This document shows, piece after piece, positions 17,779 through 27,029 of a stretch of 64,000 nt of DNA. Source of the stretch: a bacterium HR17 (lineage in GTDB: Bacteria > Armatimonadota > Fervidibacteria > Fervidibacterales > Fervidibacteraceae); assembly GCA_002898575.1 (NCBI GenBank), contig BEHT01000006.1, forward strand, positions 28,903 to 92,902, given 5' to 3'. Each line of letters starts with the position of its first letter. Position 1 is the first letter of the stretch. Under the pieces are notes generated by a model. That model had not been told where the DNA came from, made no database searches, and saw only the letters and a program-made list of their open reading frames with translations. The translations under genes were made by a program, and so were the position numbers.

Positions 17779-19392
17779 ATGCGTCAAACGGGCGAATGGT
17801 TGGCGTGGATGGACAGCGGTGATTGGCAGCGTTGGGCACGCCGCGTTTACGGCACGGATGGTGTGGAGCGAGCGGAGTTGTTTCGTGTGGTGCTGGCAGC
17901 GGCGGCGCAACGGGTTGGGCTGACGGCGCCGCTGTTTTTAGTGCGGGCGCCAGGACGGCTCAACCTGATGGGGCGCCACATTGACCACCAAGGCGGCTTC
18001 GTCCATCCGATCGCTGTGCCCCGCGAAATCGTGGTAGCGGTGCGCCCCCGCGATGACGATATGGTCGTCGTCCATCACGCTCAACCTCACACCTTTCCGC
18101 ACCACGCGTTCCGCTTTACCGAGGTGGCGCCGTCGCGACCGTTGGATGTGGACGAATGGGAACGGTGGACGCAAGGACAGGCACAGCGGCGCAAGCCCAT
18201 CGCAAGTTGGGCGATTTACGCTGAAGCCGCTGCCGCCACGCTGTTCAACTGGCGCAAAGAGTTGCTCCACGACGCCGGTCAGCGCTCGTTGCGCGGGGCT
18301 GAACTGGTCGTTGCGGGCGACATCCCGTCCGAAGCGGGACTCAGTTCGTCGTCGGCGCTGTTTATTGCGTGCCTGTTGGCACTGATGCACCGAAACGGCG
18401 CGCCTGTCAGCGGCGATTTGGAGCGGTTGTCGGAGATTTGCGGTTACGGTGAATGGTTCGTCGGGACGCGGGGCGGTGCCGGCGACCACGCAGCGATTTT
18501 GATGGCGCAAGCAGCGTGCGTTTTGCGGGTCGGCTTTTTCCCGATGACCGTTGAACGGTTGCCTTTTGATGGCTCCTACAGCGTGCTGGTGATGGACAGC
18601 GGGGAGCGGGCACACAAAGCAGGTGTCGTCCGATGGGAGTTCAACCGGCGCGTGGCGGCTTACGAAGTGGGCAAGGTGCTGTGGTGGGAGCATTTTCCCC
18701 ATCTGCGGGGGCGCCTCATCCATTTGCGCGATGCGACACCGTCCCACTTGGGCGACGACCTGCTGCCCTACGGTTTACTGCAAGCGTTGCCGGAGCGGGT
18801 GACGCTCCGCGACCTGCAACTGCAACTGCCCCAACACCGCGAACGGTGGGACCGCCTCGCCGCGACTTTAGAAACGACGCCCGACGGCGGGGAAGTGACT
18901 TTGGAGCCGCGCGGCGTGTGCTGGTTCGGGCTGGCAGAGTGCGACCGCAGCGAGCGGTTTGGAACAGCGGTGCGACAGGGCGATTGGCACCAAGTGGGGG
19001 CGCTCATGGCTTTCAGCCACGACGGCGACCGCGTGACGCAGTGGCGCGACGGCAACTGCGCTCCGTTTCGCTTCCTGACGAACGATGCCGCGCTGCAGCG
19101 CCACTGGACAGCACGGACGCCGCTATGGCAGACGGCAGGCAGTTACCGCTGCAGCACGCCGGCGCTGGACTTCCTCGTGGACGCGGCACGGCAGGCAGGT
19201 GCCCTCGGCGCCCAACTGTGCGGCGCTGGGATGGGCGGCTGCGCGATGGCGCTGGTGCCCTCCAATGCAGCGGAAATGGTCGCCCAAAAGGTGGCGGCAG
19301 CCTACGCTCAAGTGTTTGAACGGGAGTTGGCGTGGTTTGTCGCCGCGCCGTGTCAAGGGGCAACGGTGCTTTCAGACTTGCCGACCCCATGA
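17779..19392 (+). CDS. GHMP family sugar kinase (galactokinase/galacturonokinase-like)
   Basis: 537 aa. GHMP motif 1 appears as RAPGRLNLMGRHIDHQGG, motif 2 as PSEAGLSSSSALF, and motif 3 near GAQLCGAGMGGCAMAL. Galactokinases normally read GEHTDYNGG; here it is GRHIDHQGG, closer to what I recall of galacturonokinase-type enzymes. At 537 aa it is clearly longer than a typical galactokinase (near 390). ATG 17779 is taken; the frame is open back to 17659. It is divergent from the glycosidase gene with about 105 bp between them, consistent with shared control of sugar use. The sugar substrate cannot be fixed from sequence. Confidence 0.8.
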   Translation: MRQTGEWLAWMDSGDWQRWARRVYGTDGVERAELFRVVLAAAAQRVGLTAPLFLVRAPGRLNLMGRHIDHQGGFVHPIAVPREIVVAVRPRDDDMVVVHHAQPHTFPHHAFRFTEVAPSRPLDVDEWERWTQGQAQRRKPIASWAIYAEAAAATLFNWRKELLHDAGQRSLRGAELVVAGDIPSEAGLSSSSALFIACLLALMHRNGAPVSGDLERLSEICGYGEWFVGTRGGAGDHAAILMAQAACVLRVGFFPMTVERLPFDGSYSVLVMDSGERAHKAGVVRWEFNRRVAAYEVGKVLWWEHFPHLRGRLIHLRDATPSHLGDDLLPYGLLQALPERVTLRDLQLQLPQHRERWDRLAATLETTPDGGEVTLEPRGVCWFGLAECDRSERFGTAVRQGDWHQVGALMAFSHDGDRVTQWRDGNCAPFRFLTNDAALQRHWTARTPLWQTAGSYRCSTPALDFLVDAARQAGALGAQLCGAGMGGCAMALVPSNAAEMVAQKVAAAYAQVFERELAWFVAAPCQGATVLSDLPTP

Positions 19393-19413
19393 CTGCGATG
19401 GAGGAGATTGGGT

Positions 19414-19851
19414 GTGCCGTCAGGACGGGTGCATGAAGTCGTCAACTTGCTCGTGTTGCCGCCCACGCTTTACGCGTTGCCGGCGGGTTGGTCCAAACTT
19501 AGTTTTGCCGCCGGCTACTTGGTTGGCACTTTTTGGTTGACGCCCGATTTGGACTTGGCGACAAGCCGACCGGCGCGACGGTGGGGCGTGTTGCGCCTTT
19601 TATGGCTGCCTTACGCATGGCTGTTTCGACACCGAGGGGTATCGCACCGACCGCTGCTGGGTGCCCTCACGCGCCTGCTCTACTTAGCGGCGTTGGGTGG
19701 GCTGGGACTATGGCTGTTGGACCAATGGGGCTACCACTGGCATCCCAGCATCACCCTTAGCCGCAACTGGCTGAGTTTTTTTGCAGGTTTGCTGTTGGCG
19801 GACGGGTTGCACCTGTTGCTGGATGCGACCCTGACGCGACGCCGGCGCTGA
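19414..19851 (+). CDS. DUF2227-like putative metal-binding membrane protein
   Basis: 145 aa with several hydrophobic helices and conserved His/Asp residues: GRVHEVVNLLVLP near the start, TFWLTPDLDL, FRHRGVSHRPLLG and ADGLHLLLDA. This pattern is that of the DUF2227 putative metal-binding family; function unknown. GTG 19414 follows gaggag (19401-19406). It starts 21 bp after the sugar kinase stop. Confidence 0.75.
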   Translation: MPSGRVHEVVNLLVLPPTLYALPAGWSKLSFAAGYLVGTFWLTPDLDLATSRPARRWGVLRLLWLPYAWLFRHRGVSHRPLLGALTRLLYLAALGGLGLWLLDQWGYHWHPSITLSRNWLSFFAGLLLADGLHLLLDATLTRRRR

Positions 19852-19994
19852 AGTGACCTTGTCGCGCTCTCTGACGGCAGCCATCGCAGGGGTTTTGCTC
19901 AGCGACCGTGCAGTGGCGCTATTTGGTAGACCTTTCGCGACCGTTGCCGCAGCAGGGCAAACTGGACGAAGCACGGTGCCTTTACGCTGCGTTT

Positions 19995-20134
19995 GCTTTA
20001 TTGAATTGTCTCTTGCGGCAATGCCTCGAAGGGTGCGTCTCCTGACGCGCCGTTATGTTTCGGCGGCTCTGGAGAGCCGCCCTCCGACCAAACCCTGTTA
20101 TTCAACGCAGCACGCTGTTATTCAACGCAGCACG
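19995..20134. repeat. Dispersed inverted-repeat element, copy A
   Basis: The 331-bp gap 19852-20182 holds this element. Left end gctttattgaat, core with hairpin ggtgcgtctcctgacgcgcc and hairpin ggcggctctggagagccgcc, right end attcaacgcagcac. The right end is duplicated as a 20-bp direct tandem (20095-20114 and 20115-20134). It matches the copies at 23341 and 39630 in order and spacing. No open reading frame of its own. The rest of the gap shows nothing I can name. Confidence 0.7.
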
Positions 20135-20182
20135 CTGCGCTTGCCCGCGATGATACTTTCTTTTGACCGGTGGGGTAAGACC

Positions 20183-21871
20183 TCATTGCGGCACCAATTT
20201 CACCCGCTGCAGGTTCATGACCGCCGTCCCCGGTTTCTTCGTCGCTCGGACCGTCAAGGTGTAGCGCCCTGGCGACAGCGTGACTGTGCCCAACGATTTC
20301 GTCACAAAGGTCGTCCACGCCCCAGTCTCTTCCACAATGCTTGACAGTTTTTGTCCCGCCACTTCCACGACGAACTCGCTGCCACCTGTGCCTTTATCGC
20401 AGGCGTAAGCGATGTCCACGCGGAAAGACCCACCCCGCTCCACGACGAACTCCCACGCGACCCAATCGCTTTCGTCCGTCCAATAGCCGATGTTGTCTTT
20501 GCCGTGCCCATACTCGTAGCGAGCGGTTTTGCCATGCACGACGGCGAAACGGGCGTGCAGGTCTATGCTACCGTCTTTCGCTTGGGGCACAGCGTTGTCC
20601 GCTTCTGGTGCTCCTTCAAGGTCTAACGCGACGATTGTGTCGTAAGGGTCGGGGATGATCGGTGGCAAATCCAACACGAGGCGCAATCCCTCTTGTTGAA
20701 AGGCGACAGGCGTTCCGTCCTTCAGGATGAAGGCGCGTCGCACCTTTGTCTTCAAACCCCACAGTTCCAATGGGTCGGCGGGATACTCAAACAGGTGCAC
20801 GAACAACCGATTGCCTTTCACCGTGCAGCCACCGATAGGCGGTTGGTGGGTGAGGAAAGGCGACGGCTCCGTGCCGTAGATGGCTTCACCGTTTTGCCGC
20901 ATCCACGCCCCGATTTGCTGGAGCCGCCTAACTTGCTCAGTTGGAATGCGCCCGTTTGCCATCGGACCGACATTGAGCAGAAAGTTGCCGCCTTTGCTGG
21001 CGATGTCTACAAGGGTGTGGATGAGCTGGCGCACCGACTTGTAGTTGAAGTCATCTTTGCGGTAGCCCCAAGTATCGTTCATCGTCATACAAGTTTCCCA
21101 CAGCCGTCGCCCTTCCCTTGTTCGCACCCCTGCAGCGGGCACATATTGCTCGGGCGTGTCGTAATCGGCGGGCAAACCCGTGCGGTTGTTGATGACGGCA
21201 CTGGGCACGAGGCTCCAAATCATCTTGAGCAGCTCCTCAGCGCGCCACTCCTGCGGGGGATGTTCCCAACCGCCATCAAACCAGATGCCATCGGGGCGAT
21301 ACTTCTCGCATAACTCCCGCACCTGTCCGAACAGGTAGTCCAAGTAGCGGTTGAAGTCGCGTTGGTGCCCCGGTGGGTCTTGGACCCACTTGGGGCGGGG
21401 AACATAGTGAGGGTGATGCCAATCCAGAAGCGAGTAGTAAAACTGGATGCGGATGCCGTGCCGCCGACAGGCGTCTACCAACTCGCCGATGATGTCCCGC
21501 TTGAAGGGTGTGCTCATGATATCGTAATCGGTCAGGGCACTGTCAAACAGGCAAAAGCCGTCGTGGTGTTTGGTCGTGATGGTGATGTAGCGCATGCCCG
21601 CTTCCTTCGCCAACTGCACCCACTCATCGGCGTTGAACTCCGTCGGGTTGAACTGAGGCACAAGTTGCTCGTAGTCGGGGATGGGAATTTGGGCGTTGTG
21701 CATGATCCATTCGCCGATGCCTCGGACGCTTTTGCCTTTCCACTCGCCAGCAGGAATAGCGTAAAGTCCCCAATGGATAAACATGCCGAACTTTGCCTCG
21801 CGCCACCACGCCAAACGGTCGGCGTGAGCCGGTTGCGCTGCCGTCACACTCGCCAACAGCGCCCACCACAC
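20183..21871 (-). CDS. GH29 alpha-L-fucosidase with C-terminal carbohydrate-binding-like domain
   Basis: 562 aa. GH29 hallmarks: WWREAKFGMFIHWGLYA near the N terminus, TTKHHDGFCLF (99-109), and the nucleophile Asp199 in PDGIWFDGG. A beta-rich C-terminal region from about residue 430 (ARYEYGHGKDNIGYW through TVRATKKPG) looks like a carbohydrate-binding jelly roll. GTG 21871 is selected because aaggaggtgacc lies eight bases upstream; this leaves a short export signal (about 1-17, ending AHA). The open frame to 21970 is upstream sequence. It removes fucose from oligosaccharides, probably outside the cytoplasm. Confidence 0.9.
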   Translation of the reverse strand: MWWALLASVTAAQPAHADRLAWWREAKFGMFIHWGLYAIPAGEWKGKSVRGIGEWIMHNAQIPIPDYEQLVPQFNPTEFNADEWVQLAKEAGMRYITITTKHHDGFCLFDSALTDYDIMSTPFKRDIIGELVDACRRHGIRIQFYYSLLDWHHPHYVPRPKWVQDPPGHQRDFNRYLDYLFGQVRELCEKYRPDGIWFDGGWEHPPQEWRAEELLKMIWSLVPSAVINNRTGLPADYDTPEQYVPAAGVRTREGRRLWETCMTMNDTWGYRKDDFNYKSVRQLIHTLVDIASKGGNFLLNVGPMANGRIPTEQVRRLQQIGAWMRQNGEAIYGTEPSPFLTHQPPIGGCTVKGNRLFVHLFEYPADPLELWGLKTKVRRAFILKDGTPVAFQQEGLRLVLDLPPIIPDPYDTIVALDLEGAPEADNAVPQAKDGSIDLHARFAVVHGKTARYEYGHGKDNIGYWTDESDWVAWEFVVERGGSFRVDIAYACDKGTGGSEFVVEVAGQKLSSIVEETGAWTTFVTKSLGTVTLSPGRYTLTVRATKKPGTAVMNLQRVKLVPQ

Positions 21872-21957
21872 TTGTCGGTCACCTCCTTGAGCCAAACAAC
21901 CGTCGCAAATTATGGCGTAGTCAACGCCTCCTTCGTTGCGGCGCATATCGCCTAAGG

Positions 21958-21994
21958 GGTCAAAATTCACCCTCTTTGAAGGTCAACATTCACC
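21958..21994. promoter_or_regulatory. Pair of direct repeats in a divergent promoter region
   Basis: ggtcaaaattcacc (21958-21971) and ggtcaacattcacc (21981-21994) differ at one base in fourteen and start 23 bp apart, roughly two helical turns. They lie between the divergent fucosidase and prepilin genes, so they could be operator half-sites. No regulator is known. Confidence 0.35.
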
Positions 21995-22071
21995 GTTAAC
22001 CGCCATCGCTCACGGTGTTAACTTTGCGCATCGGTGGAATCCGCCAACTTGTCACGAGGAGGGGACTGACG

Positions 22072-23010
22072 ATGCGGCGCTTTACGACAAAGACGCAACA
22101 AACTGCCCAGCGGTGCGGTTTCACCCTCATTGAGTTACTGGTCGTGATCGCGATCATCGCGATCCTGGCGGCGATCCTGTTCCCCGTCTTCAGCCAAGCC
22201 CGCGAAAAAGCGCGGCAGGCGACCTGTCTCTCCAACTGCAAGCAAATCGGCTTAGCCGCCTTGCAGTATGTGCAGGACTACGACGAACAGTTCCTCGGCA
22301 CTTGGACTTGGCGTGACCGACCAGACCTGAGGTCTTACGGACCATGGCAGCATCTCGGTTGGAACGCCTTTTTGCGCTGGCAGGTACAATCGCAACCTTA
22401 TTTGCGCAACCGGCAGGTTTATGACTGCCCGTCAGCAAAACTCAAGTGGGCTTTGAACCCCAGCACCTGTTCGCTCCCCAGCGTCCCTGAGTTCTTGCAT
22501 CCCAACCCGTGGGAGCCGCCGTCATTCCGTGCGGGCAATTTCCATTTCACCCCAGATTGGCGCGGCGCATTCGTGTCCATCTCTTTCAACACGGAGCCGG
22601 GTTGGAACTTCAACCCTATCACGGCGAAGGTGGAAGGGACGCTGTTGCGGAGGGATTTAACGGGACGGCACCTGGCGGAAATTGCGGAGCCGGCGATGTA
22701 TGTCATGGCAGCGGATGGCGCTCACCCTGACGGCAACTCTATGGTCGGGCGGATCGCCTTTGCCGATGCATGCGCCGCAGACTGCATCCCATCTTACGCC
22801 AACCCTACCGATGCACAACAGACGCGAGCGACCCGCCACCTTCTCGGCTCCAACGTCATTTACACCGACGGGCACGCCAAGTTCTCGCAATCTCGGGTAT
22901 TTATCGGTTGGTGGTTGAACAGCGCACCGGATTTCTTGTCACGCGCACGGCGCACCGGCATTTGGACGGCGCCCCGCAGCGCAGGCGGTTGGATTAGCCC
23001 CGACCCGTAA
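22072..23010 (+). CDS. DUF1559-type prepilin-like protein
   Basis: 312 aa. It has a class III (type IV pilin) signal: basic leader, cleavage after Gly in [11 protein letters not shown], then the hydrophobic helix. The next block [19 protein letters not shown] and the C-terminal FSxxFTDGHAKF-like motif ([11 protein letters not shown]) mark the DUF1559 family, common in Planctomycetes, Lentisphaerae and Armatimonadetes. These are surface or pseudopilin-like proteins of unknown role. ATG 22072 follows gaggagggg. A second, diverged family member lies at 43349. Confidence 0.88.
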   Translation: MRRFTTKTQQTAQRCGFTLIELLVVIAIIAILAAILFPVFSQAREKARQATCLSNCKQIGLAALQYVQDYDEQFLGTWTWRDRPDLRSYGPWQHLGWNAFLRWQVQSQPYLRNRQVYDCPSAKLKWALNPSTCSLPSVPEFLHPNPWEPPSFRAGNFHFTPDWRGAFVSISFNTEPGWNFNPITAKVEGTLLRRDLTGRHLAEIAEPAMYVMAADGAHPDGNSMVGRIAFADACAADCIPSYANPTDAQQTRATRHLLGSNVIYTDGHAKFSQSRVFIGWWLNSAPDFLSRARRTGIWTAPRSAGGWISPDP

Positions 23011-23069
23011 CGCTTGTGGGCAGAAGGCGTCGTCGCTTGATAGCCGCCCGATCGCGGAGGTGAGCAAGG

Positions 23070-23252
23070 GTGACGCAAGTGCCTCGGTGGGTGATTGCGG
23101 TCGTTATGGTCGGTGTCATTTTTGTCGCTCTCGGTTGGGTGGTGTGGCGATATCGCCAACTGACTGCCCCGTCGCCGTTGCCTCCCCACGATGTCGGTCC
23201 GCCCATGTTCCTCCAGAAACAACTCCAACCCTCTCCGCCATCACCGCGTTAA
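23070..23252 (+). CDS. Small single-span membrane protein
   Basis: 60 aa, start GTG 23070 behind ggaggtg. One membrane helix (about residues 7-26) and a proline-rich tail. No family recognised. It follows the prepilin gene by 59 bp in the same direction and could be an accessory partner. Confidence 0.5.
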   Translation: MTQVPRWVIAVVMVGVIFVALGWVVWRYRQLTAPSPLPPHDVGPPMFLQKQLQPSPPSPR

Positions 23253-23340
23253 AGTGTTCGCGACCGAAACAACTACTGTGCTGGATGACGGTGGGACGGG
23301 GCGTTTGGGAATCTGGTGGGATTTTTGCTTGTGTCCCTTT

Positions 23341-23478
23341 GTGCTTTGTTGAATCGTCCTTACGGCGGTGCCTCAGAGGGCGCGTCTCCCGACGCGCCGT
23401 TACGGTCTTCATGCCCGTCCATTTTCAGCGGCTCAGGAGAGCCGCCCTCCGAGCAAACCCCATTATTCAACACAGCAC
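23341..23478. repeat. Dispersed inverted-repeat element, copy B
   Basis: The best-preserved copy, 138 bp. Left end gtgctttgttgaat, right end attcaacacagcac; these are inverted repeats with one mismatch in 14. Inside are hairpin ggcgcgtctcccgacgcgcc and hairpin cggctcaggagagccg, bracketed by agagggcg and ccctccga. It lies in the 568-bp gene-poor gap 23253-23820. Apart from this element I see no convincing gene in the gap. Confidence 0.75.
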
Positions 23479-23820
23479 CCCTTTGTCGGTGCGGCAAAGC
23501 CTTGGCTGAGTTTGCTGCTAATACCGCCCGGCGCTTTGGGCATTATGGTCGCGGAGAGGTTCACTGCCCACATGAGCCCGGTTAACCTGCAAATCAACTG
23601 GGCTGCCAGTTCCTTCGCCAACGGCTTCTATCGTCCTTTTATGGAGCCTGTCACGACCGAGCACTACTGCGTTAACTGCTGTTTGGGAGAGCGAGTCGCC
23701 CAAACCGTTCATTGTTCGTGATAGCGAGAGGGCAGGCGATTAACACGGCGAAAAGCGCCCTCCATGTGTCATCATTCAAAATCAGTCGCACGAAACTGCA
23801 ACGCCGGGAGTGACCGACCG

Positions 23821-24804
23821 ATGCGAACGACCGCGAAGGCAGCCCAAAAGCGTCTGCCCAAGCGTGTGAAGCCGGCTTACAAAGTCGCAGACACCATTTG
23901 CGAACTTATCGGAGATACGCCATTGGTGCGTTTGAACCGCGTCGTCGCTGCGTCTGCGGCGACCGTTTACGCCAAGTTGGAAATGTTCAACCCCTGCGCC
24001 AGCGTCAAAGACCGTATCGCGTTGAGCATGATTGAAGCCGCTGAACAAGCGGGGTTGATTGAACCGGGCAAATCGGTCATCGTGGAACCGACCAGCGGCA
24101 ACACGGGCATCGGGTTGGCGATGGTGTGCGCTGCTAAAGGTTACCGCTGCATCATCGTCATGCCCGAGACGATGAGTTTGGAACGCCGCTACATCTTGGA
24201 GAGTTTTGGCGCTGAAATCGTCCTGACGCCGGGCATAGAAGGGATGTTGGGCTCCATCCGCAAAGCCGAGGAAATCGTCCGCACGACGCCCGACGCCTTT
24301 ATGCCCCAGCAGTTTCTCAACCCTGCGAACCCTGAAATTCATCGGCGCACGACCGCAGAGGAAATCTGGCGGCAAACGGGCGGGGAAGTGGACATCGTCG
24401 TGGCAACCGTCGGGACAGGCGGCACCATCACGGGTGTCGGTGAGGTGCTCAAACAGCGCAAACCGTCTGTGCGGGTCATCGCCGTTGAGCCTGCTGGTTC
24501 CCCAGTTTTGTCAGGCGGTCAACCTGGTCCCCACCGCATCCAAGGCATCGGCGCGGGCTTTGTCCCTGAAGTCCTTAACAGGGCGGTCATTGACGAGGTG
24601 CGGACGGTCACCGATGAGGACGCTTACACAATGATGAAGCGCTTAGCGCGGGAGGAAGGGCTGTTCGTCGGCATTTCGTCGGGCGCTGCTGCCTTTGTCG
24701 CCGCTCAAGTGGCACAGGAAATAGACCCCGACCAACTGATTGTCACGATTTTCCCCGATACGGGCGAACGCTACTTCACCCTTGAACCGTTCTTTCAAGC
24801 GTGA
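23821..24804 (+). CDS. cysK: Cysteine synthase (O-acetylserine sulfhydrylase)
   Basis: 327 aa PLP enzyme that makes cysteine from O-acetylserine and sulfide. PLP lysine is Lys63 in NPCASVKDR; substrate loop [11 protein letters not shown] and phosphate-binding [10 protein letters not shown] are intact, as is the C-terminal [14 protein letters not shown] 23821 is the most likely start; the frame extends to 23764. The N terminus carries about 20 extra basic residues compared with the usual family start at [11 protein letters not shown]. Convergent with the Flp pilin gene. Confidence 0.93.
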   Translation: MRTTAKAAQKRLPKRVKPAYKVADTICELIGDTPLVRLNRVVAASAATVYAKLEMFNPCASVKDRIALSMIEAAEQAGLIEPGKSVIVEPTSGNTGIGLAMVCAAKGYRCIIVMPETMSLERRYILESFGAEIVLTPGIEGMLGSIRKAEEIVRTTPDAFMPQQFLNPANPEIHRRTTAEEIWRQTGGEVDIVVATVGTGGTITGVGEVLKQRKPSVRVIAVEPAGSPVLSGGQPGPHRIQGIGAGFVPEVLNRAVIDEVRTVTDEDAYTMMKRLAREEGLFVGISSGAAAFVAAQVAQEIDPDQLIVTIFPDTGERYFTLEPFFQA

Positions 24805-24837
24805 TGCCCTTGGAAGCGCCGACGATACCCTGCGCCG

Positions 24838-24996
24838 CTACGGTAGCGTCGCGTTGATGTTGTTGAAGGTGTTGGCGACCTTTTGTCCCAGCAGCGTTAA
24901 AGCAGCGATGACGACAAGGGCAATCAGCGCCACTAACAGCCCGTATTCCACAAGGGTCTGCCCTTCTTCGTCCCACAGCAATTTGCGCCACAACAT
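24838..24996 (-). CDS. flp: Flp/Fap-type pilin
   Basis: 52 aa. Reading the minus strand from ATG 24996 gives a short basic/acidic leader (MLWRKLLWDEEG), then QTLVEYGLLVALIALVVIAA and a short polar tail ending NINATLP and TAG. The G-x4-E-Y arrangement followed by a hydrophobic helix is the Flp pilin signature, with processing expected after Gly12. The Shine-Dalgarno gggaggtgac precedes the ATG by a few bases. Flp pilins build Tad pili, but no Tad genes are near. The gene stands alone between cysK and the phosphodiesterase. Confidence 0.85.
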   Translation of the reverse strand: MLWRKLLWDEEGQTLVEYGLLVALIALVVIAALTLLGQKVANTFNNINATLP

Positions 24997-25020
24997 CACC
25001 GTCACCTCCCTAAACGCGAC

Positions 25021-25048
25021 ATTGTATGGCTTAATTAAAATTATGCAA
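25021..25048 (-). promoter_or_regulatory. Sigma70-type promoter of the Flp pilin gene
   Basis: On the minus strand TTGCAT (25048-25043) and TACAAT (25026-25021) are 16 bp apart, followed 24 bp later by the pilin start. The spacer is AT-rich in an otherwise GC-rich region. Confidence 0.55.
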
Positions 25049-25108
25049 CAACCGGTGGGTGAATGTAAAGAGCGGTGTCAGGTAGTGCCGTATCGGCGCA
25101 AACTGCCG

Positions 25109-25600
25109 TCAGAGTTCCACCAACTGCACTTGCAGGGTGTCGGTATCCAGCAGGGCAACGGTTGCCTTGCCGGTCAGCCAACCGCAGACTTCGCCGGGGT
25201 TGATGATGAGGCAACCGTTGGCTGTTCGGCGGATGTCCACAGCGTGTGTGTGTCCGTAAATGACGCCGGCGAACTGACCGCTTTGTGCCAGCGCCTCCAC
25301 CAAATCGCCTTCGTGGACGACGACGAAGCGTTTGCCGTCCCACTCCACAAAAGCGGGTTGGACTTTGACCTCGGCGTTAAACGCTTTGAAGCGGGCAAGC
25401 AGTCCCAACCGTTCGCCATCGTTGTTGCCGAAGACGCCCATCAACGGGCAGCGCAATTTTTGCAGTTCGTTGGCGACGAAGGGGGCAACGAAATCGCCGG
25501 CGTGGATGGCGTAACCGACACCTGAGTCGTTCAGGGCTTCTACCGCTTTGCGCAAATTGGTCAAATGGTCGTGGCTATCCGACAGAATGCCGACTTTCAC
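25109..25600 (-). CDS. Metallophosphoesterase (YfcE/MJ0936 family phosphodiesterase)
   Basis: 163 aa. The dinuclear metal motifs are complete: GILSDSHDH at the N terminus, HAGDFV, GNNDGE, VVHEGD and YGHTHAVD. Members cleave phosphodiesters in vitro; the natural substrate is unclear. GTG 25600 follows aaaggagg eight bases upstream and overlaps the carboxypeptidase stop as GTGA, so translation is coupled to that gene. Confidence 0.88.
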   Translation of the reverse strand: MKVGILSDSHDHLTNLRKAVEALNDSGVGYAIHAGDFVAPFVANELQKLRCPLMGVFGNNDGERLGLLARFKAFNAEVKVQPAFVEWDGKRFVVVHEGDLVEALAQSGQFAGVIYGHTHAVDIRRTANGCLIINPGEVCGWLTGKATVALLDTDTLQVQLVEL

Positions 25601-26787
25601 GGTCGTCGCCTCCTTTTGTGCCACCATCGTCCGAGGGCGGCTAAGGTTGTCCCGACAAAGAAAGCCAACAGCAAGCGCTCCCCTACCATGTGGACTTTGG
25701 CTTCCAGAGACCAATCCATCGCCCGCAACGCGACGACACGGACACGGTGCTCAGATGCGCCGGGGATGTCCCAGACGACTTCGCCGATAACCTGCCCTTT
25801 CTGAATGGGAGGGCGAGTGACCATTTGCTGCACCCAACAACGCACGCGGTTGATAGCCTGTCGGGGCACGATGACCCGCACTGTTTCCGCTGCGACACCC
25901 CGCAACCATTCCGGGTCACCGCCGGGCACATGGAACAATGTGATCGGCTCACCAGCCTGGGCGAGGGTCAAACGGACAAAAGAGTGAAAACCGTAATCCA
26001 ACAGGGTCGCACAATCGGCGAAATGATTTTGGCTGCCCAAGACGATGGCGATCAACTGCCAACCGTCTCGCGTGGCGCTGGCGACCAAGCATTTGCCCGC
26101 CGGCACAGTGTAGCCTGTCTTGATCCCGTCGCAGCCAGGATAGAGGGTCAGCAGTTTGTTGCGATTGCGGTAGTGCCGCAGCGCCGATTTGTTTGTCGGG
26201 GCAATCGTAACTTCGGGGAGAGCGACCAATCGGCGAAACTGCGGCAGACGCAAGGCGTAACGCGCCAGCGTCAACAAATCCCGCGCTGTCGTGTAGTGGT
26301 TGGGGTGATGCAGCCCGTGGGGGTTGACGAAATGGGTATGGGTCATGCCCAACTCCCGGGCTTTTTCGTTCATCCAACCCACGAACTTATCCACAGAGCC
26401 TGCCAAGTGTATGGCAGCGGCGACGCACGCATCGTTTGCCGACCGCACGACGATCGCTGCCAACAGGTCACGCAACCGAACCCGCTCGCCTTCCTTCAAC
26501 GCCATGGACGACTCGCCCGTAAATGCCGCCTCTTTGGGGATGGTCACCCAATCGTCCAAGTTGCCCCGCTCTAAAATGAGGACGGCGGTCATCATCTTGG
26601 TGACGCTGGCAGGGTAACACGGCAAATCGGGCTGATATGCCCAAAGGATTTTGCCCGTCTCCGCATCCGCCAAGAGAGCGGATTTGGCGCTGACGGGTAA
26701 TGGCGGGGAGGGTGAACTGGCGCCTCCTGCGGCGAACGGGCAGATAATCAGGACGACCGCCACGATCCCCATCCATCGCGGCTGCAT
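25597..26787 (-). CDS. D-alanyl-D-alanine carboxypeptidase (peptidase S11)
   Basis: 396 aa. It has an N-terminal signal peptide (about 1-22), the penicillin-binding motifs SVTK (61-64), SAN (116-118) and KTGYT, and a C-terminal membrane anchor (about residues 370-388) followed by a basic tail. It trims the terminal D-Ala of peptidoglycan stem peptides in the periplasm, like DacA/DacF. ATG 26787 is favoured because it starts at the signal peptide; the frame opens at 26862. Coupled to the phosphodiesterase downstream. Confidence 0.92.
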   Translation of the reverse strand: MQPRWMGIVAVVLIICPFAAGGASSPSPPLPVSAKSALLADAETGKILWAYQPDLPCYPASVTKMMTAVLILERGNLDDWVTIPKEAAFTGESSMALKEGERVRLRDLLAAIVVRSANDACVAAAIHLAGSVDKFVGWMNEKARELGMTHTHFVNPHGLHHPNHYTTARDLLTLARYALRLPQFRRLVALPEVTIAPTNKSALRHYRNRNKLLTLYPGCDGIKTGYTVPAGKCLVASATRDGWQLIAIVLGSQNHFADCATLLDYGFHSFVRLTLAQAGEPITLFHVPGGDPEWLRGVAAETVRVIVPRQAINRVRCWVQQMVTRPPIQKGQVIGEVVWDIPGASEHRVRVVALRAMDWSLEAKVHMVGERLLLAFFVGTTLAALGRWWHKRRRRP

Positions 26788-27029
26788 TTGGCACCTACCG
26801 CACTGCACCGCAGTGTATCGTCCTTTCACCGTCGGGCGGCAACTTAGGATGTCAGTCGCCATTCCGACACGCCCCCTAACGCGAAGGCTATCCTGTTGGC
26901 AACGGTCAAAGCAAGTTTAGGGCAAGTCGGTTTACCCTGCCGCATAGTCTCTCCGTGCCAATCGGGGCATTTTGTGTGTCCAACAGACTGGCGATTGCTG
27001 CAGACACTCCGAGAGGAGGGTTTGTGACG

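Noticed and set aside
23368..23721. Reading frame of 117 codons in the gap before cysK
   Set aside because: Its first third is repeat copy B and it has no ribosome site or family resemblance; at most a gene remnant.
24776..24991. 71-aa minus-strand reading frame
   Set aside because: It is the shadow of the Flp pilin gene in another frame; the pilin frame has the signature and the ribosome site.
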